Positions 42,619-54,633 are shown, counted from the first letter of the stretch. The stretch: DNA of 64,000 bases from Adineta ricciae (GCA_905250025.1 CAJNOJ010000103.1:186001-250000); one strand, 5' to 3'. Notes: generated by a model not told the origin, from the sequence alone. Numbers and translations are program-made.

Positions 42619-44475
42619 ATGAATATCAATTTATCTAATTCGATTATATTTAATATAATCGTATTATTCCTCCTATGTTCCTCGGTAAAAAGTTCAACAT
42701 CGTGTTCAATATTTCCATCGTTGAATTGTTCGTGTTTTCAATCGAACCTTGACTTAACATCAACATTGCCAATCAAAACTTACTCGCATTTATATTGTCA
42801 GGGAACTTCGTTGGATCAAAATACATTTCAATCTCCTTTCGGATTAGATTTTAAACATCAGAATCGATTTCGAACGGTTTCAATTCAATTTTTTCTTAAA
42901 CAAAAAGTCGAAATCATTACGAATCAATTCGATGCACTGGCAATGTTGTTTTCATTGACAGAAAGTAGTGCCCAAATTGAAGTTACCCTTCATTTCAATG
43001 GTTTTCAACGAATTAAATTTCATCCTCAAGCTATCACATCGAATATTTTCCAAAGAAAACATCAGAATACTCGACTGAAGTTGCATTTTATTCCTGAAAC
43101 AAACTCGAATCAAGTAAATCACTATTTGAACTTTCTGCTTTTTCAATCAATTGAAAATTTCGGTATTTAGCTCTTCACCGGTGAAGATAATTCCATGAAC
43201 AACAATGAACAATTTCAGTTTTCGCAAAATCCATTTGGTGGTCTGACTGTTTCACAATTAAAAATGCATATCCATACATTACACAATCGTTTTTCATCCT
43301 CGTCTTCATTTGAAGATGTTTTCAATAATACGAATATTGGCGAACTTCACTTTGACGGATCAATCATTCCTCCAGATCAATCGCAGCCTTCCAAATCATT
43401 CAAAGGCTTTGTGAGATCATTAACACTTCATCGACATGTTGATACAATCGATGCAACTGAATTTCCGCATTATTCACATGTTTTATCTTATAATATTCAT
43501 TCGATCGAAGCACATTCAATCGATCTCCAGTCATTTATTCCTTTATACAATAACTTACGTGGATTGGATTTGACTAAACCGCGTTTCGAAGTGTCAATCG
43601 ATAAAATAATTCCAACCTTAGATTCTCTATCATTAGATATTGAATATTTCAATGAACGAACATTACTCGCCGCTCGACATATTCATTATTTGAAATTCGG
43701 TCCAAGTCTACGTCGAATTCATCCCCAAGTGTTACGTTCATTACCGATTCGTTTGAGACTTTTCGATTTAGCCGACATAAATTTATCGGAAATGACAACT
43801 GATTCTCTTTGTTCATTAATCGAATTTCTGTACAGAAATTCGCAACGTTTACTAAACATAATTTTTCCTCGAACAGAAACATTAACCGAATGTAATTGTG
43901 CTCGACTTATTCTTGATGATATTCAATCAAATCATATTCACAAAAACCATCCCGCACAAGAATCTACTTGTTCGAAACAATGTCGATTTAGTGTTTGTCC
44001 AATAATCAGTGAACATTTTCGTGAGAAATATCCATTAATTATCAATAATCAACGAGGAATTGGTAATTTACATGATGATTTACCATCGGTCGATCTATTT
44101 TCTGACCCAAGTGACATGGCTCTAATGAGTTTTCTTGTGAATCAATCAAATAATGAACAAACAGATCGTAGTGAAAGGTAAAATAGAGAAGAGAGCAGAA
44201 AGAAATGATCTGTTTTTGTTTGTTTTAGTCAATTCGCATCAAGTGCATCTCAAATTAACTCTCAACATTCGGATGATGTGCCCTTTTCTCACATAACTCA
44301 TGGCAGTAAAAACAAACAAAATAAATCGAAAACAACGGATTATTTTTCGTGGATGACACTTCTGACTGGTATTATGATTGTCTTATTCATCGTTATTATT
44401 ATTATGAGTATCGTATTTTTTGTTCGAAGACATAGAAAACAGAATCAATTTATCGCTGTACCTGTTTATATGTAG
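42619..44475 (+). CDS. Type I membrane protein with LRR-like ectodomain, 582 aa
   Basis: Three exons in phase: 42619-43113, 43171-44177 and 44229-44475. A signal peptide (IIFNIIVLFLLCSSVKSS) leads into a Cys-containing cap (CSIFPSLNCSCFQ). The ectodomain has leucine-spaced segments typical of degenerate LRRs (FVRSLTLHRHV, YNNLRGLDLTK, LDSLSLDIEYF, HIHYLKFGP, LRLFDLADINLSEM) and a C-terminal Cys cluster (CNCARLI...CSKQCRFSVC). A single TM lies near the end (LLTGIMIVLFIVIIIMSIVF), with a short basic tail. The first intron is 57 nt, a multiple of three, and ends in an in-frame TAG, so unspliced mRNA would give a truncated secreted form. AATAAA at 44477-44482 begins one base after the stop codon. 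Family unknown; adhesion or receptor role is only a guess. Confidence 0.72.
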
Positions 44476-45045
44476 AAATAAAGATATTCCTTTTGATTTT
44501 TATCAACATGTTGATTTTGAATCAAATGAAACCATTCTTCCGAGATTATGACTTATTTCATTCAAATATTTGTCGAATGTCTGATGAATAATTCCCATCT
44601 CAATAAAAAAAAACACATTAAAATAAACGTTCTTTCTTCTAATGAAAGTACATCAGATGATTTCTCTGAATATTACTCACTATCTCCTCAATAACTATTC
44701 CAAATCCTTGATATTTATTTGAACAACGTGTCCTTGTCTTTTATCTTTTATCCTTGTATATACATTTATATGATCGCTACGAACAGGAATGTGATGAGCG
44801 TTGCTTTATTAACATCACTTAGTTTTTCTTTAATAATTTATTTCACAACACTCACAGTAATTTGTTTTGAATTATTCGATTGAGTTGCGTAAGAAAACAA
44901 AGATTTTCTTGACTCTTGATTAGATGAGAATGGTACTAATATCTAGAAAGAAAAAGACTATTCATGATGTTTTTTCTTCTCCTTCTGACGATAAAATATA
45001 ACGTGTTTCTTTTTGTTCTCTTGTTCTTCCTCTTTTGACGTGTCG
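44476..45045. other. Intergenic stretch
   Basis: AATAAA at 44477-44482 is the likely poly(A) signal of the preceding gene. The rest is the presumed promoter region of the AI-2E-type gene. Nothing else recognised. Confidence 0.5.
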
Positions 45046-46636
45046 ATGAAAAAGAACGAACAGAAAAATAGTCCGACGAGAGAAAGAAAACGAAGTGACA
45101 GAGTAGAACGGCAGCATCTGGTTAAAGATAGATTTCAAAATACGAATGCCCATATATTTAGACACGGTGCGTCGATGAATACTGAAACAAAACATCCGCC
45201 CCCATCAGCGGCAACAGCCGATGAAGCTATCAGTTTAATGGAAGACAATATTCCCTTACCTCTGACAAATCGACAATACGAAGACAACGAAAAACGCAAA
45301 TCACAAGTCATGATTACGCACAAAGCTGTGATTCAACATCGTCTAATGCGATTGTGTGCGTTGCTCTTAGCTCTTGGAACACTTGTTATTATATGGAGAT
45401 TTGTTTCGATACTAATTCTTGCTACTTGGTTATCGTCAATCTGTAGACCTTTGTTGGAATGGCTTGTCAATCACTTGTAAGTTTTGTCGCTACGTCAAAA
45501 TAGAATAAATTAAGAAAGAAAATTGCAATGTTCTGGTTTTTATTTAGACCGCTGATGAATCGGTGTCGAGAAAAGCGTTCTCGTTCGGGAATTGCAGCGT
45601 TTCTTCTTGTCTTTCTCGTTCTTGTTGTGATAATACCAATTGTTTTAATTATCATAGCTTTAACAGGTTCAACCCTGAATTTTGTCGCAAGTCTTTCAAA
45701 TTCAACGACGGCACGCAATGCAATTAATCTTCTTGTGCCTCCATCAACTGATAACGGAACCGGTTCATCAATGAATTCGAGTAGTCAAAGTTTCATGGAC
45801 TTTATCAAAGGCGAAAAAAATACAACCTTTAATCTATTCGAACGTTTTGTTATTCAACGAGATTCCATTACAGATGTCGTGCAATTATTCGGTGGTAAAG
45901 CTCTGTCAGTTTTATCTACGGTAGCTGGAGCGACGGCACAAGTATACATATCGATAAAATTGCATCTCACGTACACACGATTTTAGTTCTGTTCTTTTTC
46001 TTTATATTTCAGTTTATTGTTGGAATATTAATCTTTTTGGTATCGACATATACATTTTTATTGCATGGCCCTGAACTTTGGAATTGGGCAATCGACCATA
46101 GTCCACTATCGGCGAAACATATGCTACGTCTTGAAACTGCTTTTCAAGAAACAGGTCGTGGTTTACTCATCGGCGTTGGTCTCACGTGTGCTGTACAAGG
46201 CCTTGTCGCAGCTATTGCTTATCTATGCTTACAAATTCCGCGCTGGTATGCTCTCGGTGTTTTAACTGGTTTATGTTCATTAGTTCCAATTCTTGGCACA
46301 GCCATTGTTTGGGTACCGATTACGATCGGTCTTTTTATTCAACAAGCACATATTAAAGCTGTTATTATGATTGCTGTTGGAATTCTAGCGATTGGTTCAG
46401 TTGATAATCTCCTTCGACCAGTTTTCTCGAAATTAGGTTCATTACAGATGTCAACTTTATTATTGCTATTGACAATTTTTGGTGGATTAGAATTGCTTGG
46501 TGCATGGGGCGCTCTCTTAGGTCCGTTAATTGTTCGATTAGCAACGGAAGCTATTCGTCTTGTTCGCGAAGATGAAGACGAGGAAGAACAATATTATCAA
46601 CAACAACAACAACCCCAGCCGTATTCGGTATCTTAA
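45046..46636 (+). CDS. AI-2E/PerM-family transporter of bacterial type, 482 aa
   Basis: A multi-pass membrane protein of the family that includes bacterial TqsA/PerM/YdiK and animal TMEM245. Three exons in phase: 45046-45476, 45548-45941 and 46013-46636. After a 100-residue hydrophilic N-terminus come two membrane spans (LCALLLALGTLVIIWRFVSI; IAAFLLVFLVLVVIIPIVLI), a soluble loop with glycosylation sequons, and the conserved C-terminal bundle: GRGLLIGVGLTCAVQGLVAA, IPRWYALGVLTGLCSLVPIL-GT, VWVPITIGLF, SVDNLLRPVF and LGAWGALLGPLIVRL. The DNxLRP motif and its context are those of bacterial homologues rather than TMEM245, which suggests horizontal acquisition followed by intron gain. The tail is acidic and Gln-rich. 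Substrate unknown. AATAAA is at 46773-46778. Confidence 0.85.
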
Positions 46637-47207
46637 AAGAAAATTTCTCAATTCCAGCCTATGTTATTTCGTTTGATTTTGGTGTCTTTTGTATTTTACT
46701 TTTTTCTTTTGAATGAAAACATCGCCTGCTTTCTGGTGTATAGATCAAAGATATTAACTGATTTTCTACACGAATAAACCTATTTTTTAAATAGATATAT
46801 CGCTTAATTTCAATCAAATGAATTCAAGTTCGAAGAAATGATTGTCTTCATTTAAATAATTCATTTCCGTTTTGTAAATCTTAATAAATATATTCTTTTT
46901 AATATGATTTTTCTGTACAGTCTGTTAAAGAAACGATTAACGAATAGAAACATTTTGTGAATAAAACTTTTGTAATGAGTGCAAATGTTGATCAATATCA
47001 GTGATGTGATTGAGAATTGTGGAGATTTCATCTATAAAAGCAAAGAAAATAAACATTTCTAACAATTCGATCACTACTTTGTTCAGGTACATGAAGAATT
47101 GTGGAGTTATGCGATGCAGGCCGATGTAAGACGAGAGGTGATGATAAACGTTCGATATCCTTTAGAACTAATTAGCATTGAGAAGATATGAATTACGATT
47201 AGAATTA
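46637..47207. other. Convergent intergenic stretch
   Basis: 3' UTR of the AI-2E-type gene (AATAAA 46773-46778) and, near the right end, the 3' flank of CCDC61. No other gene. Confidence 0.5.
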
Positions 47208-48924
47208 TCATACGGAATCAAAAGAATCGTTTGATTGATCATAATCACAATTGTTCGAGTGTTTTCGACTGTAGATACACAAAGATAAGTTTGTAAAGAG
47301 AAACGAAATATCGATGGTGCAGATACCTTAACTTTTGACTCTTGGTTTTGTTTGCGTGTTTTAGTGTAACATCTTGAAAAGAGGAAAGAGAATGTAATAA
47401 ATACTAATGTCGTGTTTTTACCACTGAGATCGGGGTCCGAACGAGAACGACCGGCACTCAGTGCTCGACGAGTGTCTCTTTTTCTGAAATGTATTACATT
47501 TGTTCCATATTCAATATAGTAAAATAGCACTGCTACTTTTGTCGTTCAATTTGCTGTATTTTTTGATTTTTCGCATTGATATAAGCAGTCGGGTTGAACC
47601 GATTTGACGAATCTGTAGAAACTCGATTGGATGAGAAAAGTTGTGAGTAGAAAAAGTACCGTATGCTGATGGTAATCGTTGACAGCTGGTTACACAACGA
47701 CGTTGGGATTGATCATTTGATGTCAAACGAAATGATCCTTTAGAATGTTGTTGAGAATCGTTCAAGGAATGACTAAAGTGGTTTAAAGTCAAGCGAAATC
47801 TTAGTTTTCCAATTGATCAAACTCGCTTTCGTTTCAAAAAAGAAATTTCATCTGTTAGAACTTTCACTTTTGATTTCCATTGTCTTTCTGACGTCTTTAA
47901 CGAGTCAATCTATATGATAGAAGTGTGAGTGTTTTCCTTTTGTCGATTGTCACGTTAAAAGGAAACGAACTTGATCATAGAATGTTTTGCAACGCGCATC
48001 TTTTATCGTTTTTGTTTGTTGTAAACGAATTCGTGCTTTGATCAAAGCTTCTTCATTTCTACGAACCATTTGACGTAGAAAATCAATTTGTTCATCTTTT
48101 TCTTTTAAATTATTCGCTGATAAATGGTGATGATCATTAAATGTGTTGCTCAAATGCAGATGTCTATTCGAAAGTAGCTTATATGAGACGATGAAATCAT
48201 TTGAACTTACTCTAATTGTACGTCAGATCGTTCAGTATCGGAACAAAGCTAAATTAAACAAAGAATAATATCACACTACGATTTTTGTTCAGGGAGGTTG
48301 TACTTGAGATTTTAACAACTGGTTTTCGATTGTTAATTGATGGATTCGATCTGTTGGATTGATCGGAACTGATTTGTCGGAGTATCGAAGTGACAGAACG
48401 TAGTTAGTAGAATCATACTCAGTTTTGTATATCAAAATTAAATAACGCTTAGTAGAGGATCGTTTTGTTTCTTCGTTGCGTTTTTTTCGTATCATATCGA
48501 GGTCAGTCGATGCTAAAAAATCAAGACTAACCGAAGGGCTTGTCTGATTAAAATAGATCATTTCACTGGAAACTGAGGAAAATCTACACAATTTACTTTC
48601 TTGATCGAATTTTCTAACATTTCAATAAAAACATGAAACGGCTTATAATTGCCAGTTTTCGCCGTCATTGTTTCGATTGCTGTTTGCAAAGAAAGAAACC
48701 AAGATGAACACATCGAATTTAAATACAGAAATACATTTACCATTAACATCAAAACTCGATATCCACTGTTCAGTAGTTTCTTTTTCTTCAACTTGAATAT
48801 TGATTCGTGGTCGGTCAGAATTGTTTTCAATTGACATTGAAATAATATATGATCGATGACGAATTACTACTTCATTTCTACACATACGTGGTGAATGACT
48901 TGCAAGATAAACAGACTCTTTCAT
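47208..48924 (-). CDS. CCDC61: CCDC61 (VFL3-type centriole/basal-body protein), 392 aa
   Basis: A basal-body protein with an XRCC4-like N-terminal head and a coiled coil. Eleven exons join with consistent phase: 48924-48741, 48679-48597, 48543-48304, 48248-48211, 48163-47971, 47909-47827, 47772-47660, 47612-47537, 47483-47422, 47372-47327 and 47268-47208. Head-domain landmarks: EQWISSFD, MTAKTGNYKPFHVFIEMLE, SVSLDFLASTDLDMIR and STKRYLILIYKTEYD, all as in CCDC61. The coiled coil follows (IDFLRQMVRRNEEALIKARI), then the conserved RFNPTAYINAKNQKIQQIE block and an Arg/Ser-rich tail. The intron 47773-47826 begins GCGAGT, a GC-AG intron; no GT donor keeps the frame there. The start at 48924 is the only ATG before the conserved head. 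Confidence 0.88.
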
Positions 48925-49309
48925 TTTGTGAAAATTTGATTAGATGATCGATCTTTCAAAAAAGAAAAGATTGCCCTGCCATTGCGGTAGTCAATGCATC
49001 TAACGGCCAACCATGCGGGAATTAAAGAACGGTTACCTCTATTAGTGAAGTGTTCTTATGGCGATGGAGAAAGAGAACGCATAATAAAAAAAACAAGTGA
49101 CTGCATCGATTGGACATGTTGAAGAGAATTCCGATTGACATATCGAGACAAGATTGAAAAACTTCGTTCTTTTATTAGATAAACAAAGTAACAGATCAGT
49201 CTCTACATTTATTGTTAACATTAACGAGGAAGAAAACTATCCTTTGTCGAGTCTGTATAGATAGGATCGGTGTTCGTATACCATCAAAAGTACCTATGAT
49301 ACTGTTTGT
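48925..49309. other. Short intergenic gap
   Basis: Promoter side of CCDC61 and 3' flank of PMPCB. Nothing else recognised. Confidence 0.5.
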
Positions 49310-51272
49310 TTAATGTGCCACGGTGTACATTCGACTACGTGTTCGATTATATTCACGTAATTGTTCAATTGGGCCTAAAAAAATCTTGTTTTCTCATGTT
49401 AATATTAATGATAGACTGAACTAACCAACGGCAGCAATAGCTGGACAATGATTATAAACATATTGTTTCATGACCGCCATGACTGTGTTTGCATTTACAG
49501 CCTAGATTTAAAATTGAATTGATTTTGTCATTATTGTTGAAGAGACACTTACATCAATACGCGCGTCGAGTTCGTGAAGGGGAATACGTCGGCCGTAAGA
49601 TAGTAGTTGACTGAAAAAGATCCAAGTAAATATATCATTGATTATTAGCTCAGTTTTGAGAAAAACGAACCGTCCGATATCTTCGCAAATTGGTGTTGAT
49701 CCATCAAGCATTAGTAACATATTGGTTTTCAAAAGATTCTTGGCTCTTGTCACTTCAATATCTGTACATGCTGTTGCAATGCGACACCTAAAATCGTAAC
49801 TTATTAAATAAATTCGAATTACATCTAGAAGAAAATACCATTCATCTTGTATGGCGCTCATAGCGTCATCAATTTTCATTCGGTCAGTTACTAAGTACGT
49901 CCCCCATAGACCAGTATCAGTATAGCATGTATTAAAGGCTTGATATGAGTGACATAGATTGTATTTGACTGCTTGTTGACCGAGACGTGTTGCAACATGA
50001 CCACCACCAGCCATCGATCTAAAGAAACAAGTGTAATATAAATATTTTTGGAGTGTCTATTTATACCTGTCCCAATTGCCAATAATTGTCGATGCAACCA
50101 TTAATGGAATTGTGTCAGCATCAGCCCAGCCCGTACTTTCCACGGCAATACCAATATGAGCTAATGGCATATCATCGTCTCGAATACGAATCTCACTTCC
50201 AGTGAAACTAGAAGAAATGAAAGATGACTGATATTCTGTCATCATAAAAGATATCTTGACAAATGTACCGGCACGGTGTAAGATCAAGTGGCTCTCCTGA
50301 TTGATTGGCATTCAATTTGACAAAATGTTCTTCACTCAAACGAACTAATTGATCATGATTTACACCACCAGCAGCAGCCAAGACAATACGTGGTGCTCGG
50401 TAATGTGTTTTAACATATTTCAGTAAATCAGCCTTTTTGATTGATCTTGAATTATTTAAAAACGAAAGAATATTAAAAGAAAGACTTTTACTACAGTTAA
50501 TCTACTTTATATTTTCTGATGGGCCAAGAATAGTTCGACCCAAAGGTGTACCTTGAAAAGCAGTTGCATGCAAATGATCAAAAGTAACTTCTTGAAGGTT
50601 ATTTTCGATTTCTTGCATTTCGCGCAAGATTGTATGACGTTCAAGTTCGATTTCTTCTTCACCAAATCGACTATTTTGCACAATATCAGAAAGCAATTCC
50701 ACAACTATCATGAAATACACCGTTCTAAGAATGAATCACATCAAACTCCGAACTTACTCTGTGGTAAATCTTTACTAAAACATTTGGCATAGTATACTGT
50801 CTGTTCTCTTGACGTGTACGCGTTAAGATGAGCGCCAAGATTTTCTACTTCAAGTTCAAGTTCACGTTGTGTTCGTTTATTTGTTCCCTAAGTACGGAAT
50901 TCGTATTTCTTGTAACAAAATCGACTTCGATAGTACTTTGAAAGCCATATGTTCAAGAAAATGAGCTGTACCGTTATTTTCTGCTGTTTCAAACCGACTT
51001 CCAGCATCGATCCATACACCAACGGTGCATGTAGGCAATCCGTAATCTTCCGATGCTATACGTAAACCGCTTTTAATTGCAGTTACACGCGTTTCGGGCA
51101 CATTGAGAAGAGTTTGTTGCTGTGTTACTGATGGATTTGTTTTTATTGCGGTTGTCAGACATCGAAACTAAGAGAAATTATGTTGTATTTTACTAAAACA
51201 CAGTGCAAAATAATTTACTGAAGATCGTGTTGTTAATCTACCAGCTCTTTGAGCTAAACCTCGAAGGAACAT
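49310..51272 (-). CDS. PMPCB: PMPCB, mitochondrial processing peptidase beta subunit
   Basis: The catalytic subunit of the matrix zinc protease (M16 family) that removes mitochondrial presequences. The first exon ([18 protein letters not shown]) and the start of the next ([11 protein letters not shown]) form a basic, Ser/Thr-rich targeting peptide. The processed part begins [18 protein letters not shown], and the inverted zinc motif HFLEHM (HxxEH) is intact near 50945-50965. [19 protein letters not shown] supplies the downstream metal-ligand Glu. Later blocks [36 protein letters not shown] and [20 protein letters not shown] match the family. The C-terminus is [20 protein letters not shown] then YTVAH. 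About nine exons with introns of about 50-70 bp. No broken motif. Confidence 0.93.
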
Positions 51273-51831
51273 GGTTGAATAAAATCAAAATATTCTATAA
51301 AATGAAGACGATTTTGATAGATATACAGCAATGTAAAATTTCATTGGCGAGGCCATATTCAGTTGGATGTTGTTTGTCCTCTACACGCACATCCCTTGCT
51401 TTTTTCGAGGAATATCTGAAAATTTCAATCATCCGTCTAGTTAAAATTGTGATTTAACAGTCTGTCGAAACTGCTGTCACGTACATTTCGTTTGAAAACA
51501 TCGTAGAAATAGTCATTTCACTTGTTGAAGTAATCATCAAAACAGGACATCTATGTTTTCAACGGTAGAACAAGGATCTACTGTTATAACGAGTAGCTTC
51601 TTAGTAATGCGGTGCGGAGATGATCGACAATTTATTTCGAAGACTAATGAAAGTAGAAAATCTAAATAATCAGTACCACCTCGCAGCATTCGACTAGAAC
51701 GTTGAAAATACGTATATCAAAACATACTTACATTTAGAACAAAGTATACAACAGCAATGATTGGAGAACATGTATTTGAACGAGTGTTTTTAGTTCCAAC
51801 CAAGTGATAGAAGAAATTAGATGATTGTTAT
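51273..51831. other. Intergenic stretch
   Basis: Between the PMPCB start and the receptor 3' end. No coding or repeat structure recognised. Confidence 0.5.
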
Positions 51832-52830
51832 TCAACGACATAAGAGTTGTTGAATAACAGATTCTTTCAGGTTCACCATAGCTTTTCGAAAAACACTTCC
51901 ACCACTGAGTGTATTGACGTAGAAGGGCATTGCCGTCGCAAAATACGTACAAATTAAAGCAATTTGATAAATAAAGTCTTCAATTGTTATTTGTAAGAAT
52001 GACTTTGGTACATTTTTTGTCAACGTCGCATAAAGTTTTTGAACAGCAAGTGGAAGTGTGAATATGGCGAGAAAAATAACCTGAACGAAAAGCATTGTTA
52101 ACAAATCTTGATCGGTTTTCCTTGATCGTTTTTTATTTCGGATGACTTGACTCTTTCTTGCATTGACCGTTATAGTCAGAGGTCCGACACGTGAGAGAAT
52201 TTTGTGTGTATTTAATATAGTCAACCAACCAAAAACTAATATCAATGCTAACGGACAAAGAATAGCAATAATTGCAAACGTTAAATCGTTTACTAAACGA
52301 CACGGGACATTTCTTGAGAAACATTTCAATGGTGTATTGGTCAGGTTAGCTTCATAACAATAGAATAGTTGAGCATGAAGTAGAATCGATATGAATGTTA
52401 TAGCCAATATGCCTCGGAAGGAGTTTTTCTTCGAACTCTTGTGTCTACGATTAGCATTGGTCGATGACAGGAGCCATCGATCGATTGTGGCTAACATAAT
52501 TAACCAAAACGTTGCTGCACGAGAAGTGAATAGAAGAAAACCACGAAATTTACAAATCCAATTGACAGTTGCAGATAGATCAACAGTAACCCCGGAGAGA
52601 ACACGTGAAGTTAGACCGGAGAGAATAGCAATGATACCAGTTGTAGATGATGCAATAAAAATGATAATACATGGATTGTAACGAAGAGATTTTCGAGATA
52701 AAATGAGAATGTTTAACATATTTCCAAAAATCCCAAACACAAAAATGAACAAACCAAAATAGAAATTGATTTGACCAAGAGTACTTTTAAGAGAATTAAC
52801 GATTATGATCTCATCTGATGGCGAAGGCAT
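51832..52830 (-). CDS. Rhodopsin-like GPCR, intronless, 332 aa (tandem copy 1)
   Basis: A seven-transmembrane receptor at the cell surface. TM1 has GNMLNILIL (class A GNxxxxxxL). TM3 is followed by TIDRWLLSS, so the DRY motif is DRW. CKFRGF before TM3 and the Cys residues in loop 2 (CYEANLTNTPLKCF, NVPCRL) can form the usual disulfide. TM6 has a Pro (FTLPLAVQKL). TM7 reads AMPFYVNTLSGGSVFRKA in place of NPxxY and helix 8. A short third intracellular loop is rich in Lys and Arg. The overall pattern is like FMRFamide/peptide-receptor branches with many lineage-specific copies, but the ligand is unknown. It is closely related to the gene at 53665. Confidence 0.85.
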   Translation of the reverse strand: MPSPSDEIIIVNSLKSTLGQINFYFGLFIFVFGIFGNMLNILILSRKSLRYNPCIIIFIASSTTGIIAILSGLTSRVLSGVTVDLSATVNWICKFRGFLLFTSRAATFWLIMLATIDRWLLSSTNANRRHKSSKKNSFRGILAITFISILLHAQLFYCYEANLTNTPLKCFSRNVPCRLVNDLTFAIIAILCPLALILVFGWLTILNTHKILSRVGPLTITVNARKSQVIRNKKRSRKTDQDLLTMLFVQVIFLAIFTLPLAVQKLYATLTKNVPKSFLQITIEDFIYQIALICTYFATAMPFYVNTLSGGSVFRKAMVNLKESVIQQLLCR

Positions 52831-53664
52831 TTTCTTTCTCTTGAATATTGACCACTAATTGATATCTAGAAGAGATTCGTAAATCATAGGAAATTCTCGT
52901 TGAAATAAAGCAACAGCATCTCCGTATATACTAAAAACAAAACTCAACTGAATGTGATCTACTTTTTGTGCTCATCGTAAAATCTATTATCATACGATTT
53001 TCGCTACGCTTCTATCGATATAACATTAAACAAGATCTATTTTCCACCGCATATGTATGGTTTCTTCTGAACACATCAGCATATTATATTACGAGCACTT
53101 CGTACGGGTTTCATATGTATGTTAATTTAAATGAGACACAGTTAAAAACAACACTGCAGGATACAATCTTTCCTTATATATGTCATTATTTATTAGGAGT
53201 CATTCTTGACTGGATTGCTTTTCAAATAGATAAACAATGTTAAAGGACAAAACATATCATCACTAAATATTTCCATTCCAGAGACTTTCATGATTTACCG
53301 TTGATTCTACGGTTCTTCGTCGCTGAAAATACAGAGGATTTATTCATCAGTAAACATCTTTTAGATTTATGTTTCCGTTTTCATACGTTTCAATCAAGAA
53401 AAGGAAGACAACTCGTTGTAAACATGCAATCAACACAAATTTGAATTGACGTGTTTTCGCAAGTCGCATAATGTTAATTACTAAAAACACGTCTAAGTTA
53501 CAACCTAAATGCATAACTTGAGAAATAATAGATATTCATTGTCACCTAGTTCTGTAAATTCTATGTTGTCTTTCAAAAAAGAAAACGAAATTTGTTTGTG
53601 ATATAATTCATCATTTTCAAAGTCGAGCAATTTTACTGAAATAAAAGAAGACAATTAATTCTCT
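52831..53664. other. Spacer between tandem receptor genes
   Basis: About 830 bp with no obvious coding content; the ORF at 52968-53243 (+) has no TM pattern or family support. No direct repeats flank the receptor genes by eye. Confidence 0.45.
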
Positions 53665-54633
53665 TTAACGTCCAATCACTTTTCGGATAGTTGTACGTAT
53701 CAAATCAAAAAATGCCTTTCGAAAAACACTTCCACCACTGAGAGTATATACATAAAACGGCATTCCATTTGCTAGATATGTTAATAGAAGAGCAGAATTA
53801 TAAATCAAATTCTCCGTTACTGCGCGGGACGCGGATTTAACAACATTCGCTGTTAATGTTGAATAAAATTTTTCAATTGACGACGGAATGGTAAACATAG
53901 CAAGTAGCACTACTTGCACTAAAAGCATGGTTACAAGACGATGATCCGTTTTCTTCAATCTTTTCGAGCGCACAGCAACAGTAATTTTAATTTGGCTCAT
54001 AGCTGAGATTTGACCCGAATGAACTCGATTTCGAGCTCGACGAATATTTCCAAGTGTCAAAAACCCAAAAGTTGTCATTACACATAGAGGTATGAGAATA
54101 GCACAAACAGCAAATAACATATCATTTGTCAAACGACAACCTATTCCATTACTAAAACATTTGCTTGGAGCGTTTACAAGATTTGAACTGTAACAATAGA
54201 AACATTCTGAGTGAATTATAATTGAAAGAAACACAACAACGGCTGTATTTCGAATCGAATTCTTTATAGTGCTAAACTGTCGACGGTGTGCATCAGGACA
54301 AGATAAAAGCCATCGGTCAACAGTGGCTAACATAATCAACCAGAATGCGATCGCACGAGATGTGAATAATGTAAAACCACGAAATTTACATAAGAGTTGA
54401 TTTGTTTCGGAAAGATCAACAGCAATACCATTTAACATTCGAGGTGTGAGTCCAGCAATAAGTGAGCACAGGCCAGCGATGGATGAACCAAGAAATAACG
54501 ATGCACATGAATTTGACCGAAGTGTTCGTTGTGATAAAACGAGAATATTCAAAATATTTCCCACACAACCGAAAATGAAAATGCTCGAAGCGAAATAACG
54601 ATTAATTTGAGTAACAACATCAGCTACCGACAT
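53665..54633 (-). CDS. Rhodopsin-like GPCR, intronless, 322 aa (tandem copy 2)
   Basis: A paralogue of the receptor at 51832. Matching landmarks: GNILNILVLSQRTLRSNSC in TM1, CKFRGFTLFTSRAIAFWLIM before TVDRWLL, SNLVNAPSKCFSNGIGCRL in loop 2, KKTDHRLVTMLLVQVVLLAM in TM6 and GMPFYVYTLSGGSVFRKAFF in TM7. The DRW variant and the missing NPxxY are shared, so both are ancestral features of the pair. Orientation is the same, consistent with tandem duplication. The ectodomain is short and there is no signal peptide. Confidence 0.85.
   Translation of the reverse strand: MSVADVVTQINRYFASSIFIFGCVGNILNILVLSQRTLRSNSCASLFLGSSIAGLCSLIAGLTPRMLNGIAVDLSETNQLLCKFRGFTLFTSRAIAFWLIMLATVDRWLLSCPDAHRRQFSTIKNSIRNTAVVVFLSIIIHSECFYCYSSNLVNAPSKCFSNGIGCRLTNDMLFAVCAILIPLCVMTTFGFLTLGNIRRARNRVHSGQISAMSQIKITVAVRSKRLKKTDHRLVTMLLVQVVLLAMFTIPSSIEKFYSTLTANVVKSASRAVTENLIYNSALLLTYLANGMPFYVYTLSGGSVFRKAFFDLIRTTIRKVIGR

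Noticed and set aside
43168-43170. In-frame TAG between two long open frames, suggesting a pseudogene
   Set aside because: A 57-bp GT-AG intron (43114-43170) removes it with phase kept on both sides.
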